From Climacteris rufus (lineage: Eukaryota > Chordata > Aves > Passeriformes > Climacteridae), in the NCBI GenBank assembly GCA_013398175.1, contig VZRZ01007703.1:719069-783068 (forward strand): 64,000 nt of DNA. The letters are read 5' to 3'. How positions within the stretch are numbered: the first letter of the stretch is position 1; each line of letters opens with the position of its first letter. Shown piece by piece: positions 11,286 to 25,849 of the stretch. Both the position numbers and the translations under genes were made by a program. The notes beneath the pieces were generated by a model that made no database searches, had not been told where the DNA came from, and worked only from the letters and a program-made list of their open reading frames with translations.

Positions 11286-14200
11286 AGAGAGACAGGCCAA
11301 AGAGGAAAAGAGGCTTGTGGTAGGACCAGCTGTGGAGAAGGGAGGAGTTTCTGGAGGCAGGTCGTGCTCCAGAAATCTTCTCACCCACACTGTAGACCTG
11401 TGAAGTTGAAGAACAGATACTGTGTCTTGACAGTATGTAAGCATCAGTCTCGAGTGTCAGAGTAAGAAAAGCCAAGCCCTGCTCCGAGACTCTGACATTT
11501 CTGCCTAGGGCCACCAAGATAGGGAGATGGATGACAATTGTCACCTAAGGATGGCATGAGAACCCATCTGCCACATGGCTCTTAAAGGCAGTAAGAAAAG
11601 AAGGGAGAAGGCATCACCTCTTCTGATGTGTTTGACTGCCTCTGCTGAGGGTCTGAAGGAAGCTGGAGAGCTCAGTGGCTGAGGACAGGGGAGAATTTTC
11701 TGGGTCATTTCACAGGGAAGCCTTAAAAACCACCTGACAAGGAATATCAGGTTGATTATGCTTTTTATGAGCAAAGAGGACAATGATCCTAAACACAGTA
11801 TTTAGTGTTGGGGTGGGGTGAAGGTCTGAATTGCTGGGCAGGAAAAGAAGTAGATCATAGGCTGTGCTCAAATTTAGAGAAGGTATTGCACAAACTCCTT
11901 TGACACAACTGGAGTAAAAATTCACCTTGGTCTGATAGTAAAGCACAGAGAAAATGGAAGGTAAGTCTTTGAAAAGAGAGAGTTCACAATTCTTTAAAAA
12001 ATGAGGAGGGAGATAGAAAATAGCAGGAAGAATGTCCAGTAAATTGTGAATCCATGGCTGACATTTCATGGTGCTACAGCCAGAGTGAAAGGAGATGGAG
12101 AAAGGAGTAATGGAGAAAGCTCCTGCTTGCAAGTTGGGAGTTGTTCCTAGGAACAATAGTAATAATATGAACGCAGCCTGTCCCAAAGCAGAGAAAGGGT
12201 AGGAAAGCAAGCAAGAAATCAAGCTTCCTCACCTTTACTTTTACTGATCTTAACAGATTTTATTACTGCTATAGATAAAATTAGGCCTTTATAGGAAAAC
12301 CTCATTTCCCTCTTCGCAGCTCAGGTCTGGTTCTGAGTCATAAACTTGGAACTTCAGCTTCAGTTCCTTTTGCAAAAATATAGGCCTTTAGAGTCACTAA
12401 ATTCGAGTGTGTGTGGAGAACATGAACAGCAACAAGCTTATTCCCAGAGAAGAAAGCCCATGCAGATATATATAATGTTGTTCTGACTTTGCAGAAAAGT
12501 AAGGTGCAAAAGGAAGAGATGTTCAAATGTAATTATTTAAAAACTTGCATTAAAGATGAGAGATGGGTCTTTTTCACTACATGGATAGGATGGGCCGTGG
12601 GAGGGGTGATGCCAGAGTCACATGTGTGCATGAAAAATCCAGGGAAACAAGTAAGCCCCAGTCTGAGGCAGCCACCCTGGTGCCCTTTCCTGCTGTTGTC
12701 AGAGCTGCCTCCAGAATGAGCAGAGCCAGGGCATAACGCCCCAGGTCTGCTGGCTGGGAACAGCCTGTTCTGCAGTGTCACACTAAAAACCCTGCCTGCA
12801 TGACAATCCATCACTGAGGATTTTTGACTGTTCATGGAAACGACTCCCTTACTCACGGATTTCAAACAAAAACCATCGTCAATGGGAACTGGTGGCCAGA
12901 GCACATGTTTTCATTAATCAAGATGTTAATCATGGAATCACCAAGAGCTCTGCCAGACAAATAAACATACTCAAGACATCCAGGACTAGTAAACTTTGCC
13001 CTTTGTATGACTGCTTTTTCCATTATTCTTTCTCTAGTTGGGTTCAAGCCTCCCTATGATAACTTGCATCACTATTTTTTTTACATTGAAAATAGTGCCT
13101 ACAGAGCTGCTTGCCTTAACTTTAGGAATGCCTGCTAAGAATTGAGTGCTTAATTTGACAAACAATAATAGGTGACACCCAAATCTGGAAATAGCATTAC
13201 CTAAGGAACTACAGCCTCACGACCTTTAGCCTCAAATCTTGTAAGTTTGGGCAGGATGTCTTGTTAACAGGACAGTGAAAGCTGATCTCTCAAGTTTTCC
13301 TGCCCACTTCTGCATGAGCAATGAAGTTCTGTAGAGCAATGCTAAAAGTTTTGAGATACACTTTGTAAATTAATAAGGTTTGTAAAATAGCTGTTCTCCT
13401 GGCACAAGTAGCTTGTGATCTGTATTCTTGGTTTTTCAGAACAAGTTCTTTAGAATCTACCTTAATGTCATGGTGCCTGAAACCACTGGATTCTGCAATT
13501 TAGTTACCAATTGTATTTGCAGGTGTTATGGTCTCTTTCCTTTAGCCACTTTCTCTGCTAAAGCCTATGAAAACTACCTTCCCTACAATTTCTATACCAA
13601 ACTATTTGACTCTGCTTTCCTAAAGCAAGATGAAAACAGAAGATCTGGTCTCTTCTTTTCTTGTTGTCCTCTCTATGCACAGCTACTCAGTAAATATCTC
13701 TTGGCCTAAAGAGTTGCAGCTCCTCCAGGGAGAGGAGAGCAAGACATGGTCAGGGGCTGCCTGAGCCAGCGTAAATACTGTGTTAGCTCCTGATCCCTGT
13801 CTTTATTGGAATGACATATCTACTGAAGATACAGAAAGTATTTATAGATGGTGGAAGGACCAGATTAAAACAATAATACTTATTTGATTTTAAAAAAATA
13901 AATTAAAGGTTCAGTTTCATATTGGAAAGGAACTGAGATGTGGAAAGCATGAGAGGTCAGACAAGCCACCAGAACAGCTCCCATCTCTGTCAGAGGAGTC
14001 TTCATACAGATTTTGTCAGCTCAGGTAAGTGATGTAACTCCTGCCTAATGCAGCAGTATTCTACATGCATTTATAAAATGTGGAAAAAAATCTTCCTGTG
14101 TCCCATCTGCTGTTTCTCACCTCGAGAGACTCTGAATCTTAGGCCTGTTTTAGAGTTATCTTCTTTGTGTCCCCAGATCTGCTTTTGAGCTGACTGCTTG

Positions 14201-17200
14201 TTCTCCCTTCTCTCATCCATTTTTGCTTGCTGTCTCACCCACAAATGCCAGAACTTCCTGCAGTTTCCAGAAGTTCTTATTTCTCAGCTAAGAATTATTC
14301 CATAGTCAAATCCTGGCCAGCATTACCCAGGATCAGATTTTCATATGAGTGGCCTGCTTCAGGGCTATATGAATGAACACTGTGCAAGTACTTGATTTAC
14401 GGAAGAAATGCAGCAATCTGCTCATATAAAACAAGACTCACTCAGGGAGGTCTGTGCTATTTTAAATTCAAGATCTAAATTCACTGCCAACTGAATATGA
14501 CTGGAGTCAGCAGAAGTGTTCCTGATGAACCAGCCTTGTCCTCTGCCTGGGATTAGCTAATCCTCCCATCCAGGCATTTTCTTACCAATGAGCAGAGCGC
14601 TTTGCTGTAGAACATCATTCCCCTAAGGTTCTCCACAGATATTCAAAACAAAATACTGTTTTTGGAAGTTATCTCAGCTGAATTTCAGTCCTATTGGGTC
14701 CTAAACCAAGAACTTAGCAGAGGGAGACAAAAGTTGAAGAACCAAAGCCAATGTCATAGCTTTGAAGAGCAGGCAATCCAACTCAGTTTTGTGGTCACCA
14801 CATGTTTGTGAGATGCACCCAGTGATTCAGATCTGTATGGCTCTGGTATTGTCAGGCCACTGAGATGGGCTGGACAGGGCAGGATGTCAATATTCCACAA
14901 GCAGGGGATGGGGCACCCAACGCAATGCATCACATCACTGACTTGTCCAAACACCTCCAGACCCCAGAGCCAAGCAATTGGCCATGCCAATACAGCACTC
15001 ATCAACTTCCAGAAGGATTTGTTGGCTCCCATACTTGGAAACCAGTTGAGCATGAATTTATGACAAATTCCTGATGTAAGCTGTTGAAAATTAAGAAATG
15101 ACAGATTGGTTTTCTGGACTGACCACATTTGCCTGCTTTTGGTTTTTTCCCTTACAGTGAAATGAGATGAAATGGTAAGCAATTTTTAATTTGACATGTT
15201 CTTCCTATCTTTTCAGTTCACTACTATTAACTGTAGAACAGTTACAAAATAAGAAATTAACCAAGTGGGAGATCGTACTTTGCAGTTGGAAGTGATCTGA
15301 TCACACTGATTAGGACAAGCAAGTCTAGTATCCAGCAAAGCATTCACATATTTTTCCTCTGCTTAATTTCTTGAGCCCACCTGTTCACAAAGCTGTTAGC
15401 TTCTGACTGTAGGCAAGGCTCTGCCGAATCAAAAGGCAGAATCAAACAAGAAAAATAAACATCACCTCAAGCTGTTACCAGAACAATTCACAATTTACTC
15501 ATGTTTCTTTCTCAAATATTCTCCTTGTTTATTACAGAGCTGTCTGGATGCAAGAAAAGTCTATAGAGCAAAACATTTTCCAAAGGCTAGATTAAACAGG
15601 TCAATAAATGAACAGGAGGGAAACATAGGATCTGCTTGTGTTCTCTGTCACTGTGTGTAAAACAATTCTGAAATCAGTCAAAATCACATTGAGCAAACTT
15701 CCCTCTCCATCTCTGCCCATACTCTTCAACTCTGTGATCCTGATTTAAGGCAGTGCAAAAATCCCACTGCAGAAGAGCCAAGTCCTGTTTTCTCACTAAG
15801 CCATGGGAGTCTTTGCTTTAAATTGTGGTTTTAGAGGTGGACCGTCTCTGTAGAGCTTCCCTCCTGTACCCTGACAGGTCTATCCTCTAAGTTCACTCAC
15901 CTCATTTCTCTGCCAGTAATATGATAAGACAATAAATAATAAGGCTAAAAGAGGCACCTTAGTTTGCTGAATGAGCTTTTTATCTTTTAAATTAAAAGCT
16001 TAACTTATAGTCACAAATGGCTTAAATATTTAGCCAAAGTAATACTTCAAAAATTACTCCTTCTTTAAGCCTATGAGGTAATTCATAAGATATTGTCATT
16101 TGGGGACCAGAATAAATATTATGAAAGTCAAAATATGTCAAATCTTTTAGGCAATGGAAGAGCCTAAAATTAATTCCAGTAATGAATTTTGATACAATGA
16201 TTTCTAACATGTCTCTTTGGAGTGATAAACAACCTGACTTCAAAACCAACTCAAAATCCAATATTCAATACATTTATGAGTAACCACATGGTAAAATGAC
16301 AGCCAGTTTGTTTCAGTCCTGGAGTCTGCCTCAGCATAGCTGCTTGTGGTAAACTTTTCAGTTCTTAGCAGGATTTCTGGAAAATTGCCAGTTACAGAAA
16401 TCTCTGGCAGTTGTGAAGTGCAGCTGTGGCTATCTGCTTAAGTTTCCATAAAATTAATTTGCATCAGGCAACCTTCAGCATATGTTGAATAAAACACAAG
16501 CAGGTACATATTTCAAAAGGACTATGGTGATCTCACCTGCACCATATGAATCATTTTCATACATTTTTATTGCCATGACAAATAACGTAAAGCCAGTAAT
16601 TGTAGTTTTTAGCTACTTCAGAGTACACGTGAACTTTTTGACCATGTAGCAGAGAAGAGAAACAAAGAAAATTAATCTGATGTAATTTTTGTCCGGAGTC
16701 AAAGCCTGTAAGTCAAAATCAATAACTGGCATGAATGAGCTCTTTTAGTGAAATGAATCCACCTCACTCTGTATACACAAATAAACTATAAATATAAGAT
16801 TCCTTTCTATTTTTAAAAGTTATGCATACAGTGAAGTCTATGGAGCTTGCAAATGTTCAATGAAAAGAAAGAAACTGAAAAAAATTCTGGTTTTTGTCAA
16901 CTTCCAATTCTTCTGCCAATCTTTAGCTCATCACATGAACATGAAATTAGCTACAGAAGAAACTGGCCACTTTCTCCTCTACATTTATTGTAACTGATTT
17001 AAGCATTATTTATTATGTTTCTCTCTTTATTTAACCAGGTCTATACTTTGACCAGCATAGACATTTAGTTAAAATTGCAATTTCTTCTGTGACATACATA
17101 TACCACCAAAAATCCTAACACAGGTACAAACTTTATCAGCATTACAGTGTCTTTGCCGATACTGTCAGCTCTCTGTTATCCAGGCTAATGGAATGCTGGA

Positions 17201-20200
17201 AATAGCTCCCCATACAAGGGATCTCTGTCCTTGTCTGGACACATGTTGCGTGGACCCACAATTGTGCTTCTGACAAGTTTTGTCTACTGGGAGTCAGACT
17301 GCATGTGTGCACCTATCCTGCAAACAGGGCCAGCTGCTGCCTGCTCACAGCACAGCCCTGTCCATGTGGTGTTGATGTTGCACCAAAAAGTCCCACTGCA
17401 CTCAAGCTCAAGCTGGCCCTGAACATGGCTGATCACATGCTTTTGCATCCATGACGTGGATCAGACCAGTTAATTAAAATTTTTGTTTACAAGAAGTTGG
17501 TTTATTTACCTGGGGAACTGTTATGACTTGCATGTACACAAGAAAGGTGTGCTGATGCAGCAGAGCAGTGTGAAGACTGCAGTAAATCATTTGAAGTCCT
17601 GAATGCCATCTTTATTTATTTTGTCTGGATATGTTTCACTGATCTGATTCACCTGTGAGAGTTTGATTCATTCTGTCTTCATCTGTTATGGCTTTGATGT
17701 AGTCTATACTGCTTGTCCTGCCCCGTCCATATATAATAGAGTTTGAAAAAGTTTACCCTGAACACGAGGTTACTCAACTACAGGTATTGAGAAGAAGAGG
17801 GGATGTTAAATGCTTGGTAATTTGCATTGTCTTCCCCTTTTGCTGCTACTCAGCTGGTCTTTCTATCCATCTCAGCTATCTCTAGCTACAAATACAGAAC
17901 AGTTGTTTTATATGTAGGACTTTTTTCGGACTTGGTAGATTATCTTGATTCACAACATCTGTTTTACATGTGATGGTGCTCAAAGGAGGAAAAGCAGGAT
18001 AGTTTGATGAGGTTGTGTTTCTGTCAAGATGTTCTTTGCAAAAAAGGATGAGGTTTTTTTATTCTAAAGAAATATTTTGATGACCTATGGTGTCACAGAG
18101 GGAGTTCAAGGAAACTATTAATACATATTTTTAATAGACAGCATCTTTGCAGGATCTGCATCTGTTCAAACATACCACTTAGTCTATAGAGATGGGCTGA
18201 CACAGACCACTGTGCACCAGCAGAGGCTGGAAGTCCTCAGTGAGATGTGTCTACTGTATTTGTTATCTAATCTTAAAAATAACAGGTAATCTATGATATC
18301 AGAGGTTCAAGAGCTGGAATCACCAAGATTTAAGGTAACTAACTCCCTCACTTTCATACATATTCACTTTATATAAATAGGGGATTAATTCAGTTGCCGA
18401 AAGAGAAGTGCCACAGGGTCTTCAGCTGCTTCTCCAGAAAGACACAGCTTGCATTGGGTCTGCCATCTTTATATTGGACACACTACAACATCTCATATGG
18501 CACTAGAAGTTTAGGCACAGGAATTTACACTTAGATATTAGCCTAGGTTCTATAGAAACCCAGAAATTCAGCATTGAAATATCAAGTTCCTGAAGGAAAA
18601 AGAGATCTGGGAACTGCAATACTGAGCACAGCAACACTCCAAATTTAGGCACCCTTTTGAAGATTTATTCTACACAACTGTGGGAATATAACTGAATGAT
18701 GTAGGTCTCAAGGCTGCTTGCTGCAAACTCTCTGCAGTTAATGGAAAGAGGCTGGACACTTTCAGAGATTAACAAAGACCTTACATGTAGAGACCCATGT
18801 AGCCCCTCTGAACTGTACAGTCATTAGTTTCTTACTGTAAATGCCACTGTCAAAGAAGTAAAATTAGGTGGGATGGACCATGGGCCTGGTCATGTACCAT
18901 GACTCACAACCATGAGCCAGGGACCTTGACTCCCTCTTGTGGGAAAGATGGTCAATAGAAGCCAGCAAGCTGAGTGGAAACCTCTTTGAGCAAGGCAGGA
19001 GAAAAGCAAAAAATGCAGAGGCAGTTTGCATGCTGCCATTGGAACAGCACTCACAACCTCATACCCTTCGTACTCTTCTCTGAAGACACTTGTGTAAAAG
19101 TCTAAGGAGGTTTCAGCTGTAGTTACCACCCCTTGCCTGGTGGTGCAAACAGTTGGTTATATGTCCAAGTTTATCATGGCCTAGAGAATATAAATACATG
19201 AAAGATCTGATGAAAGTTAGCACCCAGAGTCAAGTGGGTTGAGTAACTATGAGAGGAGAGACTTTAAGCAATCTCCCAGGCCTTGCTTGAAGAGAAGAGT
19301 TGCTATTGCTGTGGTTTGTTTTGTTATGACAGGATAAAGTACGACAAGAAGTATCCAGAGAGGTATTCTATTAATTAATTCAGGTATTTACAAAGGGTCC
19401 ATCCTTTTAAAAATAATATCTTCTACATTTCAAGTGCCTGTCAATAAATTTTCCTTCTAGTAAAAAGCTCACCAGCACTGAAATTTCAACTGACAAAAAT
19501 GGACAGCAAAAAAACACACATTATCAGTGACACTAGGCACCAAGGTGCCAGTATATCCATGGTGTCTCCAAAGGCCTTCCTTTAACGCTCTTTTGTAAGT
19601 ACAGTTACTGGTAGATGTGAAATCTAGCACATTTCCTGCTCTTAGGTCACAATCTGTGAATTCAGTAGCTCTGACCAAGTTCAGACACCAGTTGTACCTC
19701 CTTTCTGAGAATTTGTGTGAAAACCAGGGACAAAGCAGACCAAAATACTGTTTAACTTAACCACAAGATTAAATTATGCAGAGGAAAAAAGCATGTTAAA
19801 AAACCCAGCGTGCACTCTACAGCCTTTGTGGCTGTCCCAGCTCTCTCAGACACCCAGTTACATGACCAAAAGGAACATTATTCCCACAAACAGCTTTACA
19901 GCCGCTCTTGTAGGAGTTCCCTTTTTAAGCTCCTGCACTTCTTTTGATCTCTGTTGGGTGTAGGCTTTCTCCTGTCTTGCCAATGTCTATTAAAGTTCTC
20001 AGACACTCTGCAAGAAGCAGTCTGGTGTCAGCTGTTCAGTGTAATCCCCTATACGTCTTTTGTCCCTTTTATAGCTTCTATGAGACTGAGACAAGATATT
20101 AACTGTGAACATCCTACAGTAACCAGGTGGGCCTTCAGTATTCATATATCATCACAAAGGAACATCTTCCCTGCCTTTTTAGGGCCAATACGTGAGAACT

Positions 20201-22633
20201 TTTCCCACAAAATGCTTTTGTTTCAGATATCATGTTATCATGTGTATTTCTCATGCAAATATGATCCCATGAGGACATAAGCTCATCCTTCATAGGCACT
20301 GTCCAACTGTGTCCTGATCAAGAGGGTCACCAACAGCAGACAAAACTGGGATCTCTGTCTGTGCACAGCAGACACAGTAGCACTGTAGACAACTACATGT
20401 CAGCAGATGATGAAAAGCTACTATGCAAATTTCTCCATTAAAAGAACATTTCCTTTCTGCTCTGGTTCAAGTCTGTGTGTGTTCTACTCAACAATGTCTA
20501 AGCTCCCCAACCCGTTCCACGGATAATTAAGATAAATATTGTTGCACTTAATTAATAAAGCATGGTATTTAATTTAAACAATCTCAAATTCAACTACCAC
20601 ATAACACTGGCTAAAAGAACTGCTATAAAGATGGTGACATTCAGAGCTGAACATTTCTTAATTATGCACCAGTTAGTAGACATATAGATGCTTCTTATTA
20701 TAAAGAGAGAATTTTGATGTGATAGATCTTTTCAAAATACATTCTCATTTATTTTGTAAAATTACTATGATTTTGCTTATCAACAAATTCTGTGGGGGAC
20801 ATTTGCACTGCTGTCAACCACCTGTAGGCTGCAAACCATCATTTAGGTCCTATGCATTCATTTAACCATCAGTATTTACTAAAGTAGGCAAACCCTTTTT
20901 TAAATAACATTCTGGATGGTGTGTAAAAGTTTAATATAATAAGGCCAATACCATATACTTATACTGATTAGAAATCAGTAATAGGTTGGTGTTATGACCA
21001 ATAAGCAGCTCCTAATCAAGTGGGACATATATGCGTACAGTGTCCTCTGCACACAAATCCTGAGTTTTATTCATGCAGTGCTAGTTATACTGTAGTGTAT
21101 TGCTGTCTCTGACAGCAATCCTTCATTTAACATTTTTATTGTACTATAATTGCTTTTAGGAATTTAAAATTAAACATGGATTTTTTTCAAGGGTATCTTT
21201 ATCTCAGTTTCCAGATTGTAACTGGCAAATCCTTATCGTAGTTTCTACTCTCTTGATCAGTATGGCAGTCACACTAATGGTCTGTAGTTGGAGCTGTTTG
21301 TAGCAGAATGTCATAAAGAAACACAATCTGGATAATTATGCAGTGTGTTTATGGCTTGGGGGGAGTGTTGTTTATCTGTGTGATCTTCCAAATATGTGTT
21401 CCACTTGTAAGCCAATTCAATCTTATCTTCAACAGGATAAAGGATTAAACTTTTCTGAGCTCTTGTGGACTGAAAAAACCCAACATCTGCATAGGGGAGA
21501 GAGACTTATCAATACTGCAGTGGGAGCTCTCCTCCTGTTTGATATCAGAGAATTTACATGATGAATTTTTATGAATACTCCAGAACTTGACATTAGAAAA
21601 CAGGCAAAAAACATAATCATAAGAAAGAAATCTAGTGGATGTGAAGCCTCATTACTTTTACTGATCATGAAACAAGTTCTTGCATTGCCAATAAAACACT
21701 TGGTTCGAGTTTATGAGTTCATGCCAGGTTCCTCTTTACAGGTTGGAATATCCTGATTTAAGGAATTTTTCTATTTCTCTGATTTTAAGCATTCCTGCCA
21801 ATGCAATTACTTGTGAATCAGTCAGTTACCTCTGGAAAAATTGTCTCTGGTTGGCCAGTCTAGCTGTACTTAATAATGTCATTTTGGATTATTCAGCTGT
21901 TCCCCAAAAAATAGACAGCGGGAAAACCACAAACCATTTTGCATTCTAAGGTAACATCAAAGCAGCATTTGTCTGCAAATGTCAGACTTCAAAAAGGCTA
22001 CACCTACAATAGTGAAGGTTTTCCATTTACATAGAAAACCTGTTAGAGATCAATTCCAATCTACAGAAATCTGATTAAGGCTTCTCGTTTTTCAGTCCAC
22101 TCAGCCCAAATTGCCATCCAAGGGGAATTTCACTTGAATGAGAACTGCAATATTGAGCTGGACATTCAGATGTTTAGTTTGACTGTATTTGACTTCATTC
22201 CAAGTGTTTCCCCATTCCTGGCTCCTTCACTCAGCTTTTATATTATGTCATAAATACTGTCATCAAACTAAATATGTTATGCTGTAGATAGGTCAGCTGG
22301 AAAAAGATTATCACTATATATGACAGAATGTTGTATGAAGAGCTGGAGCAAAGAAAATTCAGTAGGAAATATGGCTGATCATTCACTTAGTAGAATATTT
22401 TCCATTTTTTTGTTCAGACTCTTGTCAGAGGCCGCTTCAACCTCAGAGGAAAATAAAGAAATGTCGTCAAGAATTAGGCAACAAATGATTTAGCATAGCT
22501 GAAGGCACTCATTCTTTTTCAATAACTGAGAAGACATGACAAAGAGATGTGAGCATCCCTTCCATGTATTTACCTCTTTGTGTTTAAGTATTTTCCCCAA
22601 GATAACCTCAATTACCCAGTCCAAATTCATTCC
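11286..22633. other. Long unannotated stretch, no gene recognised
   Basis: More than 11 kb with no CR1, LTR or known gene that I can identify. The longest open frame is 170 codons on the minus strand (12222 to 11710). It is hydrophobic and Leu/Ser/Phe-rich, has no recognisable domain, and is best treated as chance. Other frames are 142 codons or fewer, with mutually overlapping frames on opposite strands. Several GGTAAG donor-like sites occur (near 11960, 14023 and 15175), but none pairs with a convincing coding exon. TTTAGGCAC motifs at about 18513 and 18643 may be remnants of an old reptilian repeat. Confidence 0.5.
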
Positions 22634-22660
22634 TTTTTTTTTTTTTTTTTTTTTTTTTTT
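22634..22660 (+). repeat. Poly-T run (27 bp)
   Basis: Twenty-seven consecutive T. As poly-A on the minus strand it could be the tail of a processed retrocopy, but the adjoining minus-strand sequence (22661-22790) has no polyadenylation signal or gene similarity that I recognise. A plain microsatellite is the default reading. Confidence 0.9.
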
Positions 22661-25600
22661 GATGAGTACCTGAGATTGGGCAAAGCTCTCAATAGAAGCA
22701 GTTCTGCTCAACAAAACAAAGGAGTCTGAATTGCTGTAATCTGCCTGCAGGGAGGACAATGGCCAGGAAAATGCAGCACCTGATGTTATCATTTGCTAAT
22801 AACAGGGTTCACATGCTTTAGAAACACTGGCAATACACTTTATTTAAATGCTTCTTCTAAATCTTATGTGGTGTCATTTTTACTGCTATTGCCACCTTGG
22901 CTGTCCAGTGCAGGGATGCCAAACTTTGATAAAATCATAGGGCAATTCTGCTGTGCAGACAAACCCTTTATAATGCATCATCTGAGAAGAGCTGGGGGTG
23001 ATGCTAACCTCCAAAAGGAACGTGATTGTAATGTCCATTTCAGTCCCATCTAAGCCCAAAAGAGTAGCCTCTTGTCCCAGAGGAAATTTCATACCCTGTG
23101 CTGTTTAACCTAGTTCTTCTTCCCAAGGAGAGTTGTAAATGGGCCCTTTATTCCACCTACAAGCCTTAGAAAACTTTTTCATAAGGCTATCTCTGCTAAA
23201 GACGTAGTCATCTCATTGTTGTGGCTAACACTGAACAGACCATTCTTGCAATGACACTTCCACTTGGGAGCCCTATAGTACCCATAGAACAGGCTTTAGT
23301 AGAAGGCACTTCAGTTTGTATATCCGTATCTTTTTTGTTTGTTTTGCCAATAGACCACAAAGATATTTTCTGTATGAAGCTGCAGTGATTTGTCGGCAGA
23401 AGCTTGGTCCATATGGTTTTTACAATGACAGTCATTGTGTTCGTACATTTCAAAGAGAAACCATGGAAACCACCACTGAGATTTGTGTACCATGGGAAAA
23501 GAAGTTCCCTGGGCTTGCAATTTCCTAACCCAGTGCCAGGAAGCCTGGAAGCCACAATGTCCCCAGGCTGAAGGCTGAAATCCCATATAGGAGTACTAGC
23601 CCAAGCCTGTATTTTGAGGGAGTCCAGTCTGTACACAAAGTTACACTGGAGTCATGTACCTTGACAATGAGCCAAGTGAGTTGTCAAGAAACCAAATAAT
23701 TTTCTGATGGCAGCTGACTTCCTGGCAGGAAGGGTTTCCTCAGAACTCTGCATGGGTTCTCTCCATCGGCCAAAACCCACCCATTTCACAAAACATTTTG
23801 ATTTCAACAAATCAGCAGTTTCCAAAAAGCCAGGGGAAAAAAAAAAGAAAAACATAAAGAAAAAAGAGTTGTTTAAAGACAAAGTTCCCAACCATTTCAA
23901 ATGATTTCATTTAGTTTTCCCAAAGCTATAAATCAATGCAATTGCTGTGTTTCAAAACAGGAGCCTCCAGTTGTGTTAGCTAGTTTGGAAGAGTCTTGCA
24001 TACCAAGTCCTGAGATGTATGACAGCATTGCATTGTGCAAATGTCCTGATCAAACCAGAGCAGTATACCTGGATATAGCCTCCTGCTCACTTGTGAAGAT
24101 CCTCTCACAGTCCCCAGCACAAAGTGTACGTGCCTGTTCCCCAAGAGGATGAATGGCCACAGAATTATGCTTACCGGACTCCTTCACTCAGAATAGAAAT
24201 CTCAGGCTCTGGAGCATGGAATATGTTCACTGTCTTGTTGTGCCCTGCTATCTTAGAGTGTAATATAAACAAGACAGGTAACAAACAGTAAAAGCATTCA
24301 GTTATGTCTGGAAGTCACTAACCACCAGTAGACAAACTGTCCAGCCAGGGACATTGGGTATCTCATCTGGCTCCTTGCCTGAGCTAGGTTAGTGTCACAA
24401 CAACTTTGTTAGGTAAAATAATCCAAATTTAAAGCACTGGTAGAGCCAGCCTAAATGATTCTTAACTAGCTTTCAGCAGATTGCCTTTTCCAGTGATTCC
24501 TCATGTTTATTCTCAAAATGAGCTTCTTGGGATTGGTACCTCTTCTGGGTGATTGACCAAAAGGTCTTATGCAGAATAAATGAGAGACCCTGGCACTTGA
24601 CAAGATACATGCCATGAATCATCATGCAAACTTCAATCTCCAAAAGCCTTTGTGTGCCTTTAGGTCAGAGACAGCAGGGTTGCTGTGCTAGATTTATATC
24701 TAAATGACCTACTGCAGTTGTGATTGCTTTATGATAACTGGTAGGCTTTGTGATCAGAAGCACCATTGGCTTTTCCTTCAGAGCAAGCCCCTGCTTCCAC
24801 GTGGTGTGGATTTCCGCCAGGTTCAGGCCCAAGGGCAGGTGATCCTCTCCTCTGCACCATGCATGGTGTCATCATCCCTGTGCTGTGCCAGAAGATATGT
24901 AGCAGAAAACAGGTAAAAGTCCCTGCATTTCACTTTGAATATTAAATCAGAGTGTCCATGACAAAACACCGAGAACATACTGTTCTTTTACTCAGGCAAT
25001 ACGAATCCTACAGCCAGTCCTTTCTCATTTCCACTGTCCCACCCTGGATCCCATCCCAGGCTATGTCCCTGATGCTCCTTGTATGCATGATTGCTGGTTC
25101 CTCAGGAGCAAGAAGGAAGGTGAATCTGGGGAGTTTTTGAGCTGTAATCAGTATTTAAGCAGGGAGCAACACATAGTTAATTAAAGCAACTAGCTGGGAC
25201 AGGGCATAAAGTGAGAGAAAGACAGGAAGGGGACTACCAAAATACATGGGAATTAAGATGTGACCACACAAGTATTACTGTAGTATAAGTCTCCAGCAAT
25301 TCACCAGTCACATTTTTATAGCAAAACAATAGTTTGTAGAATTATAAATTGCCCATGCAGACAGGCCTTTAATGTTTCAATGAGAAAAACAGGAATTGGA
25401 GTCACTCAAACAAAGCCAGAGCTTTGTGTATCAGTATTTTGCTGCTTCAAAGTCTCAGCAGCATTAAGCTGCTCCATTATATAGATTTCCTCCACATAAC
25501 AGAACCAGACCTGCCATTTCTACAAAATTCCTGAGTGCTCAGATTTGGACTGCGAAAGGTTTTTCTTCATTCAGTATAATTTGACAGAATGCTTTAAGAA

Positions 25601-25849
25601 TACCAGGGAAGCAGCACTACCTTAGCACTAACAAATAAGTTTCCCTGAGTAACCACCCTGAAACCAGAAAAGCTACTTTTTATGGTGACTGTTTCTAATA
25701 AAGTCCAACTGCTTTGGTTCAGATCTTTTCAGTTTTTCACGATCAGTGTGGCACTTAGACTCTGCAAGGCACTGGGATTGCAAGCAGACAGGCTTTTCTC
25801 TACACTGCACAAACACCAGGTAGCAAAGCCCTGGAACAGCAGAGGTAAT
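22661..25849. other. Unannotated stretch
   Basis: No gene or transposon was recognised. Overlapping short frames on both strands near 23208-23636 reach 142 codons without any familiar domain. Near 24390-24450 there is weak resemblance to MIR-type SINE text (ACAACAACTTTGTTAGGTAAAA), too short to call. Confidence 0.45.

Noticed and set aside
13986..14025. Tiny exon-like segment between CTCTGTCAG and GTAAGTGATG
   Set aside because: It is only about 34 bp, with a weak pyrimidine tract. GGTAAG-like donors recur by chance many times in the window.
21695..21715. GGTTCGAGTTT box B-like word
   Set aside because: No box A or tRNA fold lies upstream at the required distance.
23208..23636. 142-codon minus-strand frame with overlapping frames
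   Set aside because: No recognisable domain, overlapping frames on both strands and length within chance expectation.
24390..24450. MIR-like words (ACAACAACTTTGTTAGGTAAAA)
   Set aside because: The resemblance is too short and not followed by further colinear blocks.
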